Below, one piece after another: positions 8,148-15,380 of a DNA stretch of 64,000 nucleotides (the first letter of the stretch is position 1; the number at the start of each line of letters is the position of its first letter). The DNA comes from SHVO01 sp041905525 (GTDB lineage: Bacteria; Pseudomonadota; Alphaproteobacteria; Rhodospirillales; Rhodospirillaceae). The stretch is from contig JAYRKY010000005.1 in the NCBI GenBank assembly GCA_041905525.1, forward strand, positions 145,394 to 209,393. Reading direction: 5' to 3'. Made by a program: the position numbers and the translations under genes. Below the pieces are notes generated by a model, which worked only from the letters and a program-made list of their open reading frames with translations, did not search any database and had not been told where the DNA came from.

Positions 8148-9293
8148 ATGGATAATGTTTCTGCAATCGTGCCCCGGACCGCGGGTCTCGCCAAGGATGG
8201 GGCCGGAGATTTGAAGGGCCTGGCGGTCGGGCATTGGCGAAAGCTGCCCGATGGACGCGTGCAGTGCGACGTCTGCCCGCGCGAGTGCAAGTTGCAGGAC
8301 GGGCAACGAGGCCTATGTTTCGTCCGCGGGCGCGCGGGCGACTCGATGGTTCTCACGACCTGGGGGCGGTCGTCGGGATTTTGTGTCGACCCTGTCGAGA
8401 AAAAGCCGCTCAACCATTTTCTCCCCGGCACCCCGATTTTGAGTTTCGACACCGCGGGCTGCAATCTCACCTGCAAGTTCTGTCAGAATCACGACATCTC
8501 GAAGTCCCGTGAGATGGACATTCTGATGGATGCAGCGCCACCGGAAAGAATTGCGGAAGCGGCCATTTCCGCGGGATGCCGTTCGGTCGCGTTCACCTAC
8601 AACGATCCCGCGATCTTCCTGGAGTACGCGGTCGACACGGCCAAGGCGTGCCATGAACGCGGGCTAAAGTCCGTCGCCGTGACGGCGGGGTACATGAAGG
8701 CGGAAGCGCGCCGCGATTTCTACGCGCACATGGACGCGGCCAATATCGACCTCAAGGGCTTCACGGAAGACTTCTATGCCCGCTTATGCACCGGCCAGCT
8801 TGCTCCGGTCCTTGAGACCATCAAATACGCCCACCGCGAAACACCCTGTTGGGTTGAGCTTACGACCCTTTTGATCCCGGGCGAAAACGACGACGCGGAC
8901 GAGCTGAAACGTCTGGCGGACTGGATCGCGCGCGAACTCGGTGAGTGTGTTCCGCTCCACTTCACGGCATTCCATCCCGACTTCCGCATGCGCGACAAGA
9001 TACGTACGCCGGCCGAGACGCTTCAGCGCGCACGGAGCATCGCGCAGAGCGTGGGGCTTCGGTACGTTTATACCGGCAATATCCAGGACGAGATCGGCGG
9101 CAGCACCTTTTGCCACGCCTGCGGCGACGTTTTGATCGGCCGCGACTGGTATGAAATCACGTGGTGGAACCTCGACGCGCAAGGGGCGTGCAAAAGCTGT
9201 GGAACGCCCTGCGCCGGTGTTTTTGACGGTCCGCCTGGGGACTGGGGCCGCAAGCGCAGTCCAGTCCAGATCGCGGCCGAGATCAGCCGCTAG
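8148..9293 (+). CDS. amrS: AmmeMemoRadiSam system radical SAM enzyme
   Basis: A 381-residue radical SAM protein related to pyruvate formate-lyase activase. The cluster motif is CNLTCKFC (Cys105, 109, 112). An N-terminal Cys cluster (C40, C43, C47, C57 in CDVCPRECKLQDG and GLC) and a C-terminal one (FCHACGD, CKSCGTPC) probably bind further metal. Residues about 98-300 form the barrel, with TYNDPAIFLEY and HFTAFHPDF blocks characteristic of this subfamily. It would cleave S-adenosylmethionine to form a 5'-deoxyadenosyl radical, but the substrate is unknown. Its 3' end overlaps the convergent receiver gene by 11 bp. Confidence 0.94.
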   Translation: MDNVSAIVPRTAGLAKDGAGDLKGLAVGHWRKLPDGRVQCDVCPRECKLQDGQRGLCFVRGRAGDSMVLTTWGRSSGFCVDPVEKKPLNHFLPGTPILSFDTAGCNLTCKFCQNHDISKSREMDILMDAAPPERIAEAAISAGCRSVAFTYNDPAIFLEYAVDTAKACHERGLKSVAVTAGYMKAEARRDFYAHMDAANIDLKGFTEDFYARLCTGQLAPVLETIKYAHRETPCWVELTTLLIPGENDDADELKRLADWIARELGECVPLHFTAFHPDFRMRDKIRTPAETLQRARSIAQSVGLRYVYTGNIQDEIGGSTFCHACGDVLIGRDWYEITWWNLDAQGACKSCGTPCAGVFDGPPGDWGRKRSPVQIAAEISR

Positions 9294-10233
9294 CGGTTTT
9301 CGATGCCGCCAAAGCGTCGGCCTCTGCCATCTGGTGAGGCGCGGGGCCCATCTTGGCAATCTTCGCAAGCTCGAACGCTTTGGTGAGTTTGCGAAGAGTT
9401 GCGAGCGCATGGTCGGTGGGTGTCTCGTATTTTTCCGTCAGTTCTTCCACCTCCCGCGCCAGTTGCGTGCAGATCTGCGCGAGCTCGGGTTCGCCCAGCA
9501 CCCGCGCGGTGCGCGCCGCGTCTTCGAGGACGCTCACGAGGATGAGCAGCCGCTCCTCGAGTTCCTTGTTGATTTGATTTTCTTCATACGCCTTCAGGAT
9601 AAGGCCGCAGATCCAGCCCAGCTTCAGGCCATGGCTGTCCAGCCGCGCGGCCATGACGTCGTTCATGTTCGACTCAACTTCGCGGGCGAGTTCCGACATC
9701 GACATCCGCCGGCCTTCAAGCTTCGCTTTGAAGGTATTCACGACGGTGAGCTGTCGGATTTTCGACGGCCGGTCTCCGCCCGGCTTGCGCCGCTCCGGCC
9801 CTACGTAATCGGTTGTGGCGATGAACGGCAGGCGATTCATCGTGATGTGCGCAATGCGCTCCAGCAATTTGCCGGGAGAAACGGGTTTGATCATCACGTC
9901 GTCCGCGCCGGCGAGGATCGCGCGCTTCACCGCCTCGTCGCTCTCCGAGCGAACCATCAGCGTCACCATGACGAACGGATTACGCCCAATCTTGAAATGA
10001 CGGATGTCACGAATGGTGTCGAACAGGCCCGGGTCGATGTCGTCGGCGGCGATCAAGAGATCGGGCGGCGATTCTTTGACGGCGTTGAGCAGGTCGTCCA
10101 TGCGGGCAAAGGTGCGGGTCTTGCGAAAGCCTTCGCCTCGCAGCATGGCCCGCATGCTCTCGCGCACCTGCTCATTCGGCTCGCCAAGGTAAACGTCGAC
10201 GTCCGAGAGCTTGTCTTTGTCGAACTTTTTCAT
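9283..10233 (-). CDS. Atypical receiver-domain protein, copy B
   Basis: A 316-residue paralogue of the protein at 5691-6584. Candidate phosphoacceptor Asp64 (IAADDIDPG), Thr91, Lys116 (VMIKPV) and a GPERRK motif at 145-150 all align with copy A without gaps, and Glu18 again stands where the Asp pair is expected. A helical C-terminal region (about 165-290) is shared, while the final 25 residues differ. No DNA-binding or enzymatic output domain is visible. The gene stands alone, converging on and overlapping the radical SAM gene by 11 bp. Cross-talk with copy A is plausible but unproven. Confidence 0.85.
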   Translation of the reverse strand: MKKFDKDKLSDVDVYLGEPNEQVRESMRAMLRGEGFRKTRTFARMDDLLNAVKESPPDLLIAADDIDPGLFDTIRDIRHFKIGRNPFVMVTLMVRSESDEAVKRAILAGADDVMIKPVSPGKLLERIAHITMNRLPFIATTDYVGPERRKPGGDRPSKIRQLTVVNTFKAKLEGRRMSMSELAREVESNMNDVMAARLDSHGLKLGWICGLILKAYEENQINKELEERLLILVSVLEDAARTARVLGEPELAQICTQLAREVEELTEKYETPTDHALATLRKLTKAFELAKIAKMGPAPHQMAEADALAASKTASG

Positions 10234-10335
10234 CGTGGAGGTGGCTCAACTCAGGCGAAGGTTACCACGGAAGGATAAGCAACCTCGCCGCGAAAGCGCT
10301 ACCCTAACATCCAGGGCAGGAATATAAAGTACCAA

Positions 10336-10364
10336 TTCGGCCCGAAACTGTTTTTCGGGCCGAA
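10336..10364 (-). terminator. Hairpin downstream of pspB
   Basis: Perfect 11-bp arms TTCGGCCCGAA (10336-10346) and TTCGGGCCGAA (10354-10364) with a 7-nt loop, 35 bp past the pspB stop. On the minus strand the stem is followed by TTGGTACTTTA rather than a clean U-run. It is probably the end of the psp operon or an mRNA-stabilising stem, and could also sit in the leader of the receiver gene. Confidence 0.55.
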
Positions 10365-10399
10365 CGGTAGCTTCCGCGATAAGACGTGCGCCGAGTGCG

Positions 10400-10648
10400 C
10401 TAGAGGTGCTGTGTCGGCGGCACCTTTTCCCGCCACCGTGGATCCTCGGCGTCGAGGATCTTCTCCAAGGTCGCGATCCGGCCTTCCATTTTCTCCAGCA
10501 GTCCGACCATCCTCTCCATCATTTGCTGCTCTTCACCCGACACAGCGCGGTCGGAGCGGTTTAGTCTCCGGTAGTGGAACACGATCCACACGATCGCGAC
10601 CACCATGACAAACGGAGCCAGCGGCACGAGCTCATTGAAGTGCATCAC
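10400..10648 (-). CDS. pspB: Phage shock protein B
   Basis: An 82-residue inner-membrane protein with one N-terminal membrane helix (LVPLAPFVMVVAIVWIVF) and a cytosolic coiled coil. The C-terminal block LEKILDAEDPRWRE closely matches the LESILDAEHPNWR of enterobacterial PspB. With PspC it senses envelope stress and recruits PspA away from PspF. A second ATG is the next codon, so the start may be 3 bp shorter. It lies 21 bp after pspC and is last in the operon. The order here is A-C-B instead of the usual A-B-C. Confidence 0.92.
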   Translation of the reverse strand: MMHFNELVPLAPFVMVVAIVWIVFHYRRLNRSDRAVSGEEQQMMERMVGLLEKMEGRIATLEKILDAEDPRWREKVPPTQHL

Positions 10649-10669
10649 CCACGTATCCTTCTTCAGGCG

Positions 10670-11071
10670 CTAGAGGCGCCCCATTCCCCTAAGTTCGCGG
10701 TCCATCTGGAATTCCCGCGATGTTACGACATTCTCTAGCGTGCGAAGCCGGTCTTCGACGCGGTCGAACCGCGACTTAACGTCTGTGAACCGCCAGGCGC
10801 TCGCAGGACGGCGACTCTCGACGTCCCGGCGGGCATCATCGACGCTGGCGCGCAGTTCCTGGTAGCGGCTCCCCGCCGGCTTGTTGTCCACCATCCACGC
10901 GGCAACAAGATAAACAATGATCGGCCAACCGCCGGCGATAATGGTGCCGGCCACGCACAAGACGCGTACAACCGTCACATCCCAGTCGAAGTAGTCGGCG
11001 ATGCCAGCGCATACGCCGAAGATCTTCCCGTTCTGCTTATCGAGATAGAATTTGCGCCGCGCGCCGCTCAT
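10670..11071 (-). CDS. pspC: Phage shock protein C
   Basis: A 133-residue PspC-domain membrane protein. The N-terminal 65 residues carry the family pattern KIFGVCAGIADYFDWDVTVVR and a hydrophobic segment (VLCVAGTIIAGGWPIIVYLVAAW). The remainder is a charged helical, probably coiled-coil tail (RFDRVEDRLRTLENVV). Its start overlaps the pspA stop by four bases (ATGA). It acts with PspB as the membrane sensor of the phage-shock response. Confidence 0.93.
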   Translation of the reverse strand: MSGARRKFYLDKQNGKIFGVCAGIADYFDWDVTVVRVLCVAGTIIAGGWPIIVYLVAAWMVDNKPAGSRYQELRASVDDARRDVESRRPASAWRFTDVKSRFDRVEDRLRTLENVVTSREFQMDRELRGMGRL

Positions 11072-11751
11072 TTCTTATCTCCCGACTGGGCGAGGCCCAT
11101 GCCCGCCTTCAGCTTAGCTAAATCGTCCTCAATCTTGGTAGAGGCTTCAAGCGAGGCGATTTCGTTGGCCAGGGTTGCGCTTCCGCCGCCGACATCGAAG
11201 GCCTCCACGCGGCCTTCCAACTCATCGAGCTTGCGTTCGACCTGATCGAAGCGGGCGACCGCGTTGTCGACGCGGCCGTTGTATAGGTGCTCCCGCACGG
11301 CAAAGCGGGCGTTGGCGGTTTGCGCGCGGGCGAGGAGGCCGGCTTGCTTGGCCTTGGCTTCGGCAAGCTTGGTCTGGAGGCGGCCGATGTCCGCGTCCAA
11401 TTCGCCCATGCGTTCTTTCAACGCCTCGTCGTCGCGCTCCAAAAGGGCTACGAGCTCGGCGATCTTCGACCGCTCGACGAGTGCGGCGCGAGCCAGATCC
11501 TCGCGGTCTTTCGACACCGCCAGTTCGGCGCGTTTTGTCCATTCCGCCTGAGCGTCCGCAAGGCGGCCGAGCCGGCGCCGGATCTCCTTGCGGTCCGCAA
11601 TGAGACGGGCCGCATCCGAGCGGACGTCGACCAGGGTGTCTTCCATCTCCTGAATAATCAGGCGGATCATCTTGGCCGGGTCCTCGGCGCGATCCAGCAG
11701 GACCGTGATGTTTGCGTTTACGATATCCGTGAGCCGAGAAAAGATCCCCAT
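11068..11751 (-). CDS. pspA: Phage shock protein A
   Basis: A 227-residue ESCRT-III-like peripheral membrane protein. The N-terminal amphipathic helix (MGIFSRLTDIVNANITVLLDRAEDP, split over helix 0/1) and the Lys/Glu/Arg-rich helical hairpin with the AKMIRLIIQEMEDTL block are diagnostic. It binds stressed inner membrane and, when unstressed, inhibits PspF. It is the first gene of pspA-pspC-pspB, about 25 bp below the predicted start of a sigma-54 promoter and divergent from pspF. Length is normal for the family. Confidence 0.96.
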   Translation of the reverse strand: MGIFSRLTDIVNANITVLLDRAEDPAKMIRLIIQEMEDTLVDVRSDAARLIADRKEIRRRLGRLADAQAEWTKRAELAVSKDREDLARAALVERSKIAELVALLERDDEALKERMGELDADIGRLQTKLAEAKAKQAGLLARAQTANARFAVREHLYNGRVDNAVARFDQVERKLDELEGRVEAFDVGGGSATLANEIASLEASTKIEDDLAKLKAGMGLAQSGDKK

Positions 11752-11781
11752 TGGGTCCTCCGAAGTGACTTATGGCCCAGG

Positions 11782-11801
11782 TTTTGCAACTCCCATGCCA
11801 A
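11782..11801 (-). promoter_or_regulatory. Sigma-54 promoter of pspA-pspC-pspB
   Basis: Read on the minus strand the site is TTGGCATGGGAGTTGCAA. The -24 GG and -12 GC are at the required spacing, one base off the TGGCAC-N5-TTGCA consensus. Transcription should begin around 11775, 24 bp before the pspA ATG. PspF, encoded divergently, is the expected activator, probably from the AT-rich stretch at about 11820-11885. Confidence 0.9.
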
Positions 11802-11922
11802 GGGGGCGTCGTGGGCTAACTCATTGTTCTTAAATACATATTTTCCAGTCCTGTATGCGGCGCGTTGCAAAATTCCCCAATTAATGGCTAAATCGACAAC
11901 TATTTAGCGGGAATAGAGAACC

Positions 11923-12954
11923 GTGAACCTTCCAGCACCTCTCGGCGAATCCTCGGTTTTCCTGAGCCATCTTGACCAACTTTCGCGGGTCGCGCCCTTG
12001 GACCGTCCGGTGCTCATCATCGGCGAACGCGGCACCGGTAAGGAGCTGTCCGCGGCGCGTGTACACTTTCTCTCGCGTCGCTGGTCGGGGCCCTTGGTGA
12101 AACTGAACTGCGCCGCTCTCCCGGAGACCCTTCTCGAAGCGGAGTTGTTCGGCGTGGAGCCGGGGGCCTTCACGGGCGCGGCAAGACGCCGGCTCGGCAG
12201 ATTCGAACTCGCCGATACCGGAACGCTGTTTCTGGACGAGATCGGAAATGCGCCGCTTGCGGTGCAGGAGAAGGTCCTGCGGGTTATCGAGTACGGCGAA
12301 TTCGAACGATTGGGGGGCAGCGAGACAATCTCGGTCTCCGTGCGGATCGTTGCCGCCACAAACCGAGACTTGCCCGCCGAGGCGCGGGCCGGCCGGTTCC
12401 GCGAGGACTTGCTCGACCGTTTGGCGTTCGACGTTCTCACGCTTCCACCGCTCCGGGCACGGTCGGGCGATGTTGCGCGGCTGGCCGAACACTTCGGACG
12501 TGCGATGGCGGCCGATCTGGGGTGGGAGGTGTTTCCCAGCTTCAGCGCCGGCGCGCTTTCGGCGCTGGAGCAATACCCGTGGCCCGGCAATGTGCGCGAA
12601 CTGAAGAACGTGGTTGAGCGGGCCGTAGCGTCCTGGCTCGACCGGGACAAGCCGATCGATCGCATTGTTTTCGATCCGTTTGCGTCGCCCTTTCGACCGC
12701 AGACGCCGCCGTCCGTGGCGGCAGCGTCTGCGCCGCCCGTCGCCGCCGCGGCGGTGTCCGCCCCCACACCTACGGCATTACCTGACGATTTCAGAGCCGC
12801 GGTCGCCGCGTTCGAGAGTGACCTGCTCACCCGCGCCTTGCACGAGGCGCGTCACAATCAACGCGCCGCCGCCAAACGGCTAGGGCTTGGTTATCACCAG
12901 CTGCGCAATTTATTACGCAAGCACGACCTCATGCCCGCCCGCGAAAAGGACTAG
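11923..12954 (+). CDS. pspF: Sigma-54-dependent psp operon activator
   Basis: A 343-residue bacterial enhancer-binding protein that begins directly with the AAA+ domain and has no receiver domain, as PspF does. Walker A is GERGTGKEL (about 34-42), the sigma-54 contact loop is an intact GAFTGA (about 86), Walker B is GTLFLDEIGN (about 104), and the arginine-finger region RFREDLLDRL is present. A Pro/Ala-rich linker (about 260-285) leads to a Fis-type helix-turn-helix (RAAAKRLGLGYHQLRNLLRK). It drives the opposing sigma-54 promoter. Its stop shares a CTAG with the convergent cytochrome gene. Confidence 0.94.
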   Translation: MNLPAPLGESSVFLSHLDQLSRVAPLDRPVLIIGERGTGKELSAARVHFLSRRWSGPLVKLNCAALPETLLEAELFGVEPGAFTGAARRRLGRFELADTGTLFLDEIGNAPLAVQEKVLRVIEYGEFERLGGSETISVSVRIVAATNRDLPAEARAGRFREDLLDRLAFDVLTLPPLRARSGDVARLAEHFGRAMAADLGWEVFPSFSAGALSALEQYPWPGNVRELKNVVERAVASWLDRDKPIDRIVFDPFASPFRPQTPPSVAAASAPPVAAAAVSAPTPTALPDDFRAAVAAFESDLLTRALHEARHNQRAAAKRLGLGYHQLRNLLRKHDLMPAREKD

Positions 12955-13922
12955 GGTGCGAGCGACGACGCGTAGGCTGCGATATTCACCATGTCTTCAA
13001 GAGTGAGCGGAGCCACGGCGTCTTTCATCAGGCCGCTCCACGCGCCGGCACGCGATCCGTGTTTCAAATCGTAAAGGCTTCGCACCATATAACTGGGTGA
13101 GCGTCCCGCGAGCCCTGGAACGGGACCCAGCCCGCGGAGATCGACGCCGTGGCAAGTGGTGCACGCGGCGCTCTTGCCGCCGCCCGTGCGCACATAGGCC
13201 TCGCCCTTCTTGATGCTCCCTGGCGGAACGTAAGCCACGAACCCGGAGCGGGGGTCGCGCAACTCGGTGCGCGCCCGGTCCTCCGGGACTTCGATGATGC
13301 GAGTACCCAGCGCTTCCTTTTCCTCACCATCGGCCACCAGCATCGATCCCGCGACGCGCGTCTTCGGCACAACATCGGTCTCGACCACCCGGATCCACGG
13401 CGTTCGCTTCAGTGACGCGAAATATTCCGCCGCAATACGGACCTCGTCGTCGTTACTAACCTTGGAGAGCGCCACCATGTTCGCCGGCGGGCCCATCGCG
13501 GCGACGGAACTCTTCCGGGCGCCGCTGCGGAAGTCCCGCACCTGTTGAACGATGTAGTCGGCGGGTAGCCCCGCGAGGCTTGAGTTCTCCGGCCGTCCCA
13601 GGCCGTTGGCGAGATGACAGTAGCCGCAGGCAAGCACCCCACCGGGGCGTCCTTTCGCGACGATGTCCGGCATCGGCGGGTGATCGCCCGGGTGCCAATC
13701 AGGTACGCCGCGCGACAGATCGCGGATTTCGGCCAGGGTAAGCGTGACGGCGCTGCCGGGCACGGTTTTTGGAGACGTATCCGGCGGCGGCGGAGGGGCG
13801 GCGGTCTTGGCCGCGGGCGGATTGACTGGATAGGCCCAGGGCGGGGGGCCGTCTTCAGCCGCGCCGGCGGTGGCGGCGAAAGCAAAAGCAGCGATAACCG
13901 TTAGCGCGGCGGCACGTCTCAT
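12951..13922 (-). CDS. Periplasmic dihaem cytochrome c
   Basis: A 323-residue exported protein. The start at 13922 has a strong GGGGAGGGG ribosome site and gives a signal peptide (MRRAAALTVI..., cleavage about AGAA). Two c-type haem motifs are present, CGYCH at 99-103 and CTTCH at 254-258, each followed by a class I cytochrome fold, with a Pro-rich segment after the signal. Architecture resembles cytochrome c4 or c553 pairs. It lies 59 bp downstream of sqr on the same strand, so it may accept electrons in sulfide oxidation. This pairing is an inference from position. Its stop overlaps pspF by four bases. Confidence 0.88.
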   Translation of the reverse strand: MRRAAALTVIAAFAFAATAGAAEDGPPPWAYPVNPPAAKTAAPPPPPDTSPKTVPGSAVTLTLAEIRDLSRGVPDWHPGDHPPMPDIVAKGRPGGVLACGYCHLANGLGRPENSSLAGLPADYIVQQVRDFRSGARKSSVAAMGPPANMVALSKVSNDDEVRIAAEYFASLKRTPWIRVVETDVVPKTRVAGSMLVADGEEKEALGTRIIEVPEDRARTELRDPRSGFVAYVPPGSIKKGEAYVRTGGGKSAACTTCHGVDLRGLGPVPGLAGRSPSYMVRSLYDLKHGSRAGAWSGLMKDAVAPLTLEDMVNIAAYASSLAP

Positions 13923-13981
13923 GACCCCTCCCCAAGCCAATAGGCGTTGGGCCGGAGAGTGCCAGGATTTCACGCCGGCTG

Positions 13982-15232
13982 CTATGCCGCCGGGTCGACA
14001 AACGCGGTGTTGTGATTGGGAAACGCTTCGTAGCCCTTGAGCATGTAGTCCCAGTACATCACGGGGAGACCATACTTCTTGATGAGCCAATTGACCGTGC
14101 GCTCGCGGGCCGGGTTGAGGGGCAGTGTCGGCGTCGGCTTACCGCCGTAGATGAATTCCGCCATCAGGACTTTGGTGTACCCGGTCGTGAGCGGGCAGGA
14201 CGCATAGCCGTCATAGGAGTCTTCAACAGCCTCCCGCGCGATGAGGTGGAACAGGTTTCGCACGACGACAGGGGCTTGTTTACGCACCGCGGCCGCGGTC
14301 TTCGAGTTGGCCGTCGACGCTGCATCGCCGAGCGCGAACACATTCTTGTACTTTACGTGCTGAAGAGAATTCGCATGCACATCGACGAAGCCCGCGGCAT
14401 TGGCCAAGGGGCTGGCTTTCACGAAGTCCGGCGCGCTCTGCGGCGGTGTCACATGGATCATGTCGTAGGGAAGTTGCACGCGCTCGCCCTGCTTTTCGCC
14501 GCCCACGACTTCGAACGTCGCCCGCTTTGAAGGTCCATCGATCTCCACGAGGTTGTGCTGATAGCGCACGTCGATGTTGTGCCGGGCTGCGATTTTCACC
14601 AGTTCTCGCGCGTAGAAGGGCACACCGAAGATAGCCGGCCCATGGGTCAAGAACTTCACGTCGACGAACTGGCGAATTCCTGTGCGCTTAAGATAATCGG
14701 CGGCCATATACGCGGCTTTCTGCGGCGCGCCTGGGCATTTGATCGGCATCGCAGGCTGCGTGAACAAGGCCTTCATGCCGGGCCGCAAGGACTGATAGCA
14801 CGCCCAGGTGTATTCGACAGTTTGCGGCGAATAATTGCTGCAAACGCCGCCGTGATTTATCGCCTCTTTAAGACCCTCGATCGCGCCCCAGTTCAACTGC
14901 AATCCCGGGCAAACCACGAGATAGTCGTACGAGACCGTGCGTCCGGTCGCCAGAGTCACTGTGTTGGCGTCGGGCGCAAACGCGCTGACCGCGTCCTTGA
15001 TCCAGGAGACATCGCCAGGAATCAACGTGCGTTCAGGGCGCCGCGTCGCATCCAGGCTATAGGCGCCCGCGCCGACGAGTGTGAACGCGGGCTGATAGTA
15101 GTGTTGCTCCGAGGGCTCGATGATCGCGATGTCCGGATTGAGTCCGTGGCTGTGGCGAAGCAGGCTTGCCGCGACGGTGACGCCGGCTGCGCCGCCGCCC
15201 ACGATGACGATCTGATGATGCATGTTCCCCAT
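13982..15232 (-). CDS. sqr: Sulfide:quinone oxidoreductase, type II
   Basis: A 416-residue FAD enzyme that oxidises sulfide and passes electrons to quinone at the cytoplasmic membrane. The dinucleotide fold is IVGGGAAGV at 10-18 and the second FAD motif is FALGDAAST at about 299-307. Cys166 (PIKCPGAPQK) and Cys346 (DGYASCPLTTGY) match the two catalytic cysteines of mitochondrial SQOR in context, and MIHVTPPQSAPD is also shared. No signal peptide is present, which argues against the flavocytochrome c subunit FccB. It is upstream of the dihaem cytochrome and probably has its own promoter in 15233-15380. Confidence 0.92.
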   Translation of the reverse strand: MGNMHHQIVIVGGGAAGVTVAASLLRHSHGLNPDIAIIEPSEQHYYQPAFTLVGAGAYSLDATRRPERTLIPGDVSWIKDAVSAFAPDANTVTLATGRTVSYDYLVVCPGLQLNWGAIEGLKEAINHGGVCSNYSPQTVEYTWACYQSLRPGMKALFTQPAMPIKCPGAPQKAAYMAADYLKRTGIRQFVDVKFLTHGPAIFGVPFYARELVKIAARHNIDVRYQHNLVEIDGPSKRATFEVVGGEKQGERVQLPYDMIHVTPPQSAPDFVKASPLANAAGFVDVHANSLQHVKYKNVFALGDAASTANSKTAAAVRKQAPVVVRNLFHLIAREAVEDSYDGYASCPLTTGYTKVLMAEFIYGGKPTPTLPLNPARERTVNWLIKKYGLPVMYWDYMLKGYEAFPNHNTAFVDPAA

Positions 15233-15380
15233 GTCGCGCTCCTGCCTGCGGAAGTTGAGATTTCATCATCCGGTGGCGAGGGTGACAAGGGAAGAGAACG
15301 ATTATTCTCCGCCGTCCTCCAACCGCGGAAGTCCTTACGCGCCGTCCGTGCTGAGCAGGCCGCTCACGGCTGTGGCCGGG

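Noticed and set aside
11855..11885. A second sigma-54 promoter for pspF (GCGTTGCAAAA)
   Set aside because: The -12-like TTGCA has no GG twelve bases upstream, so the -24 element is missing.
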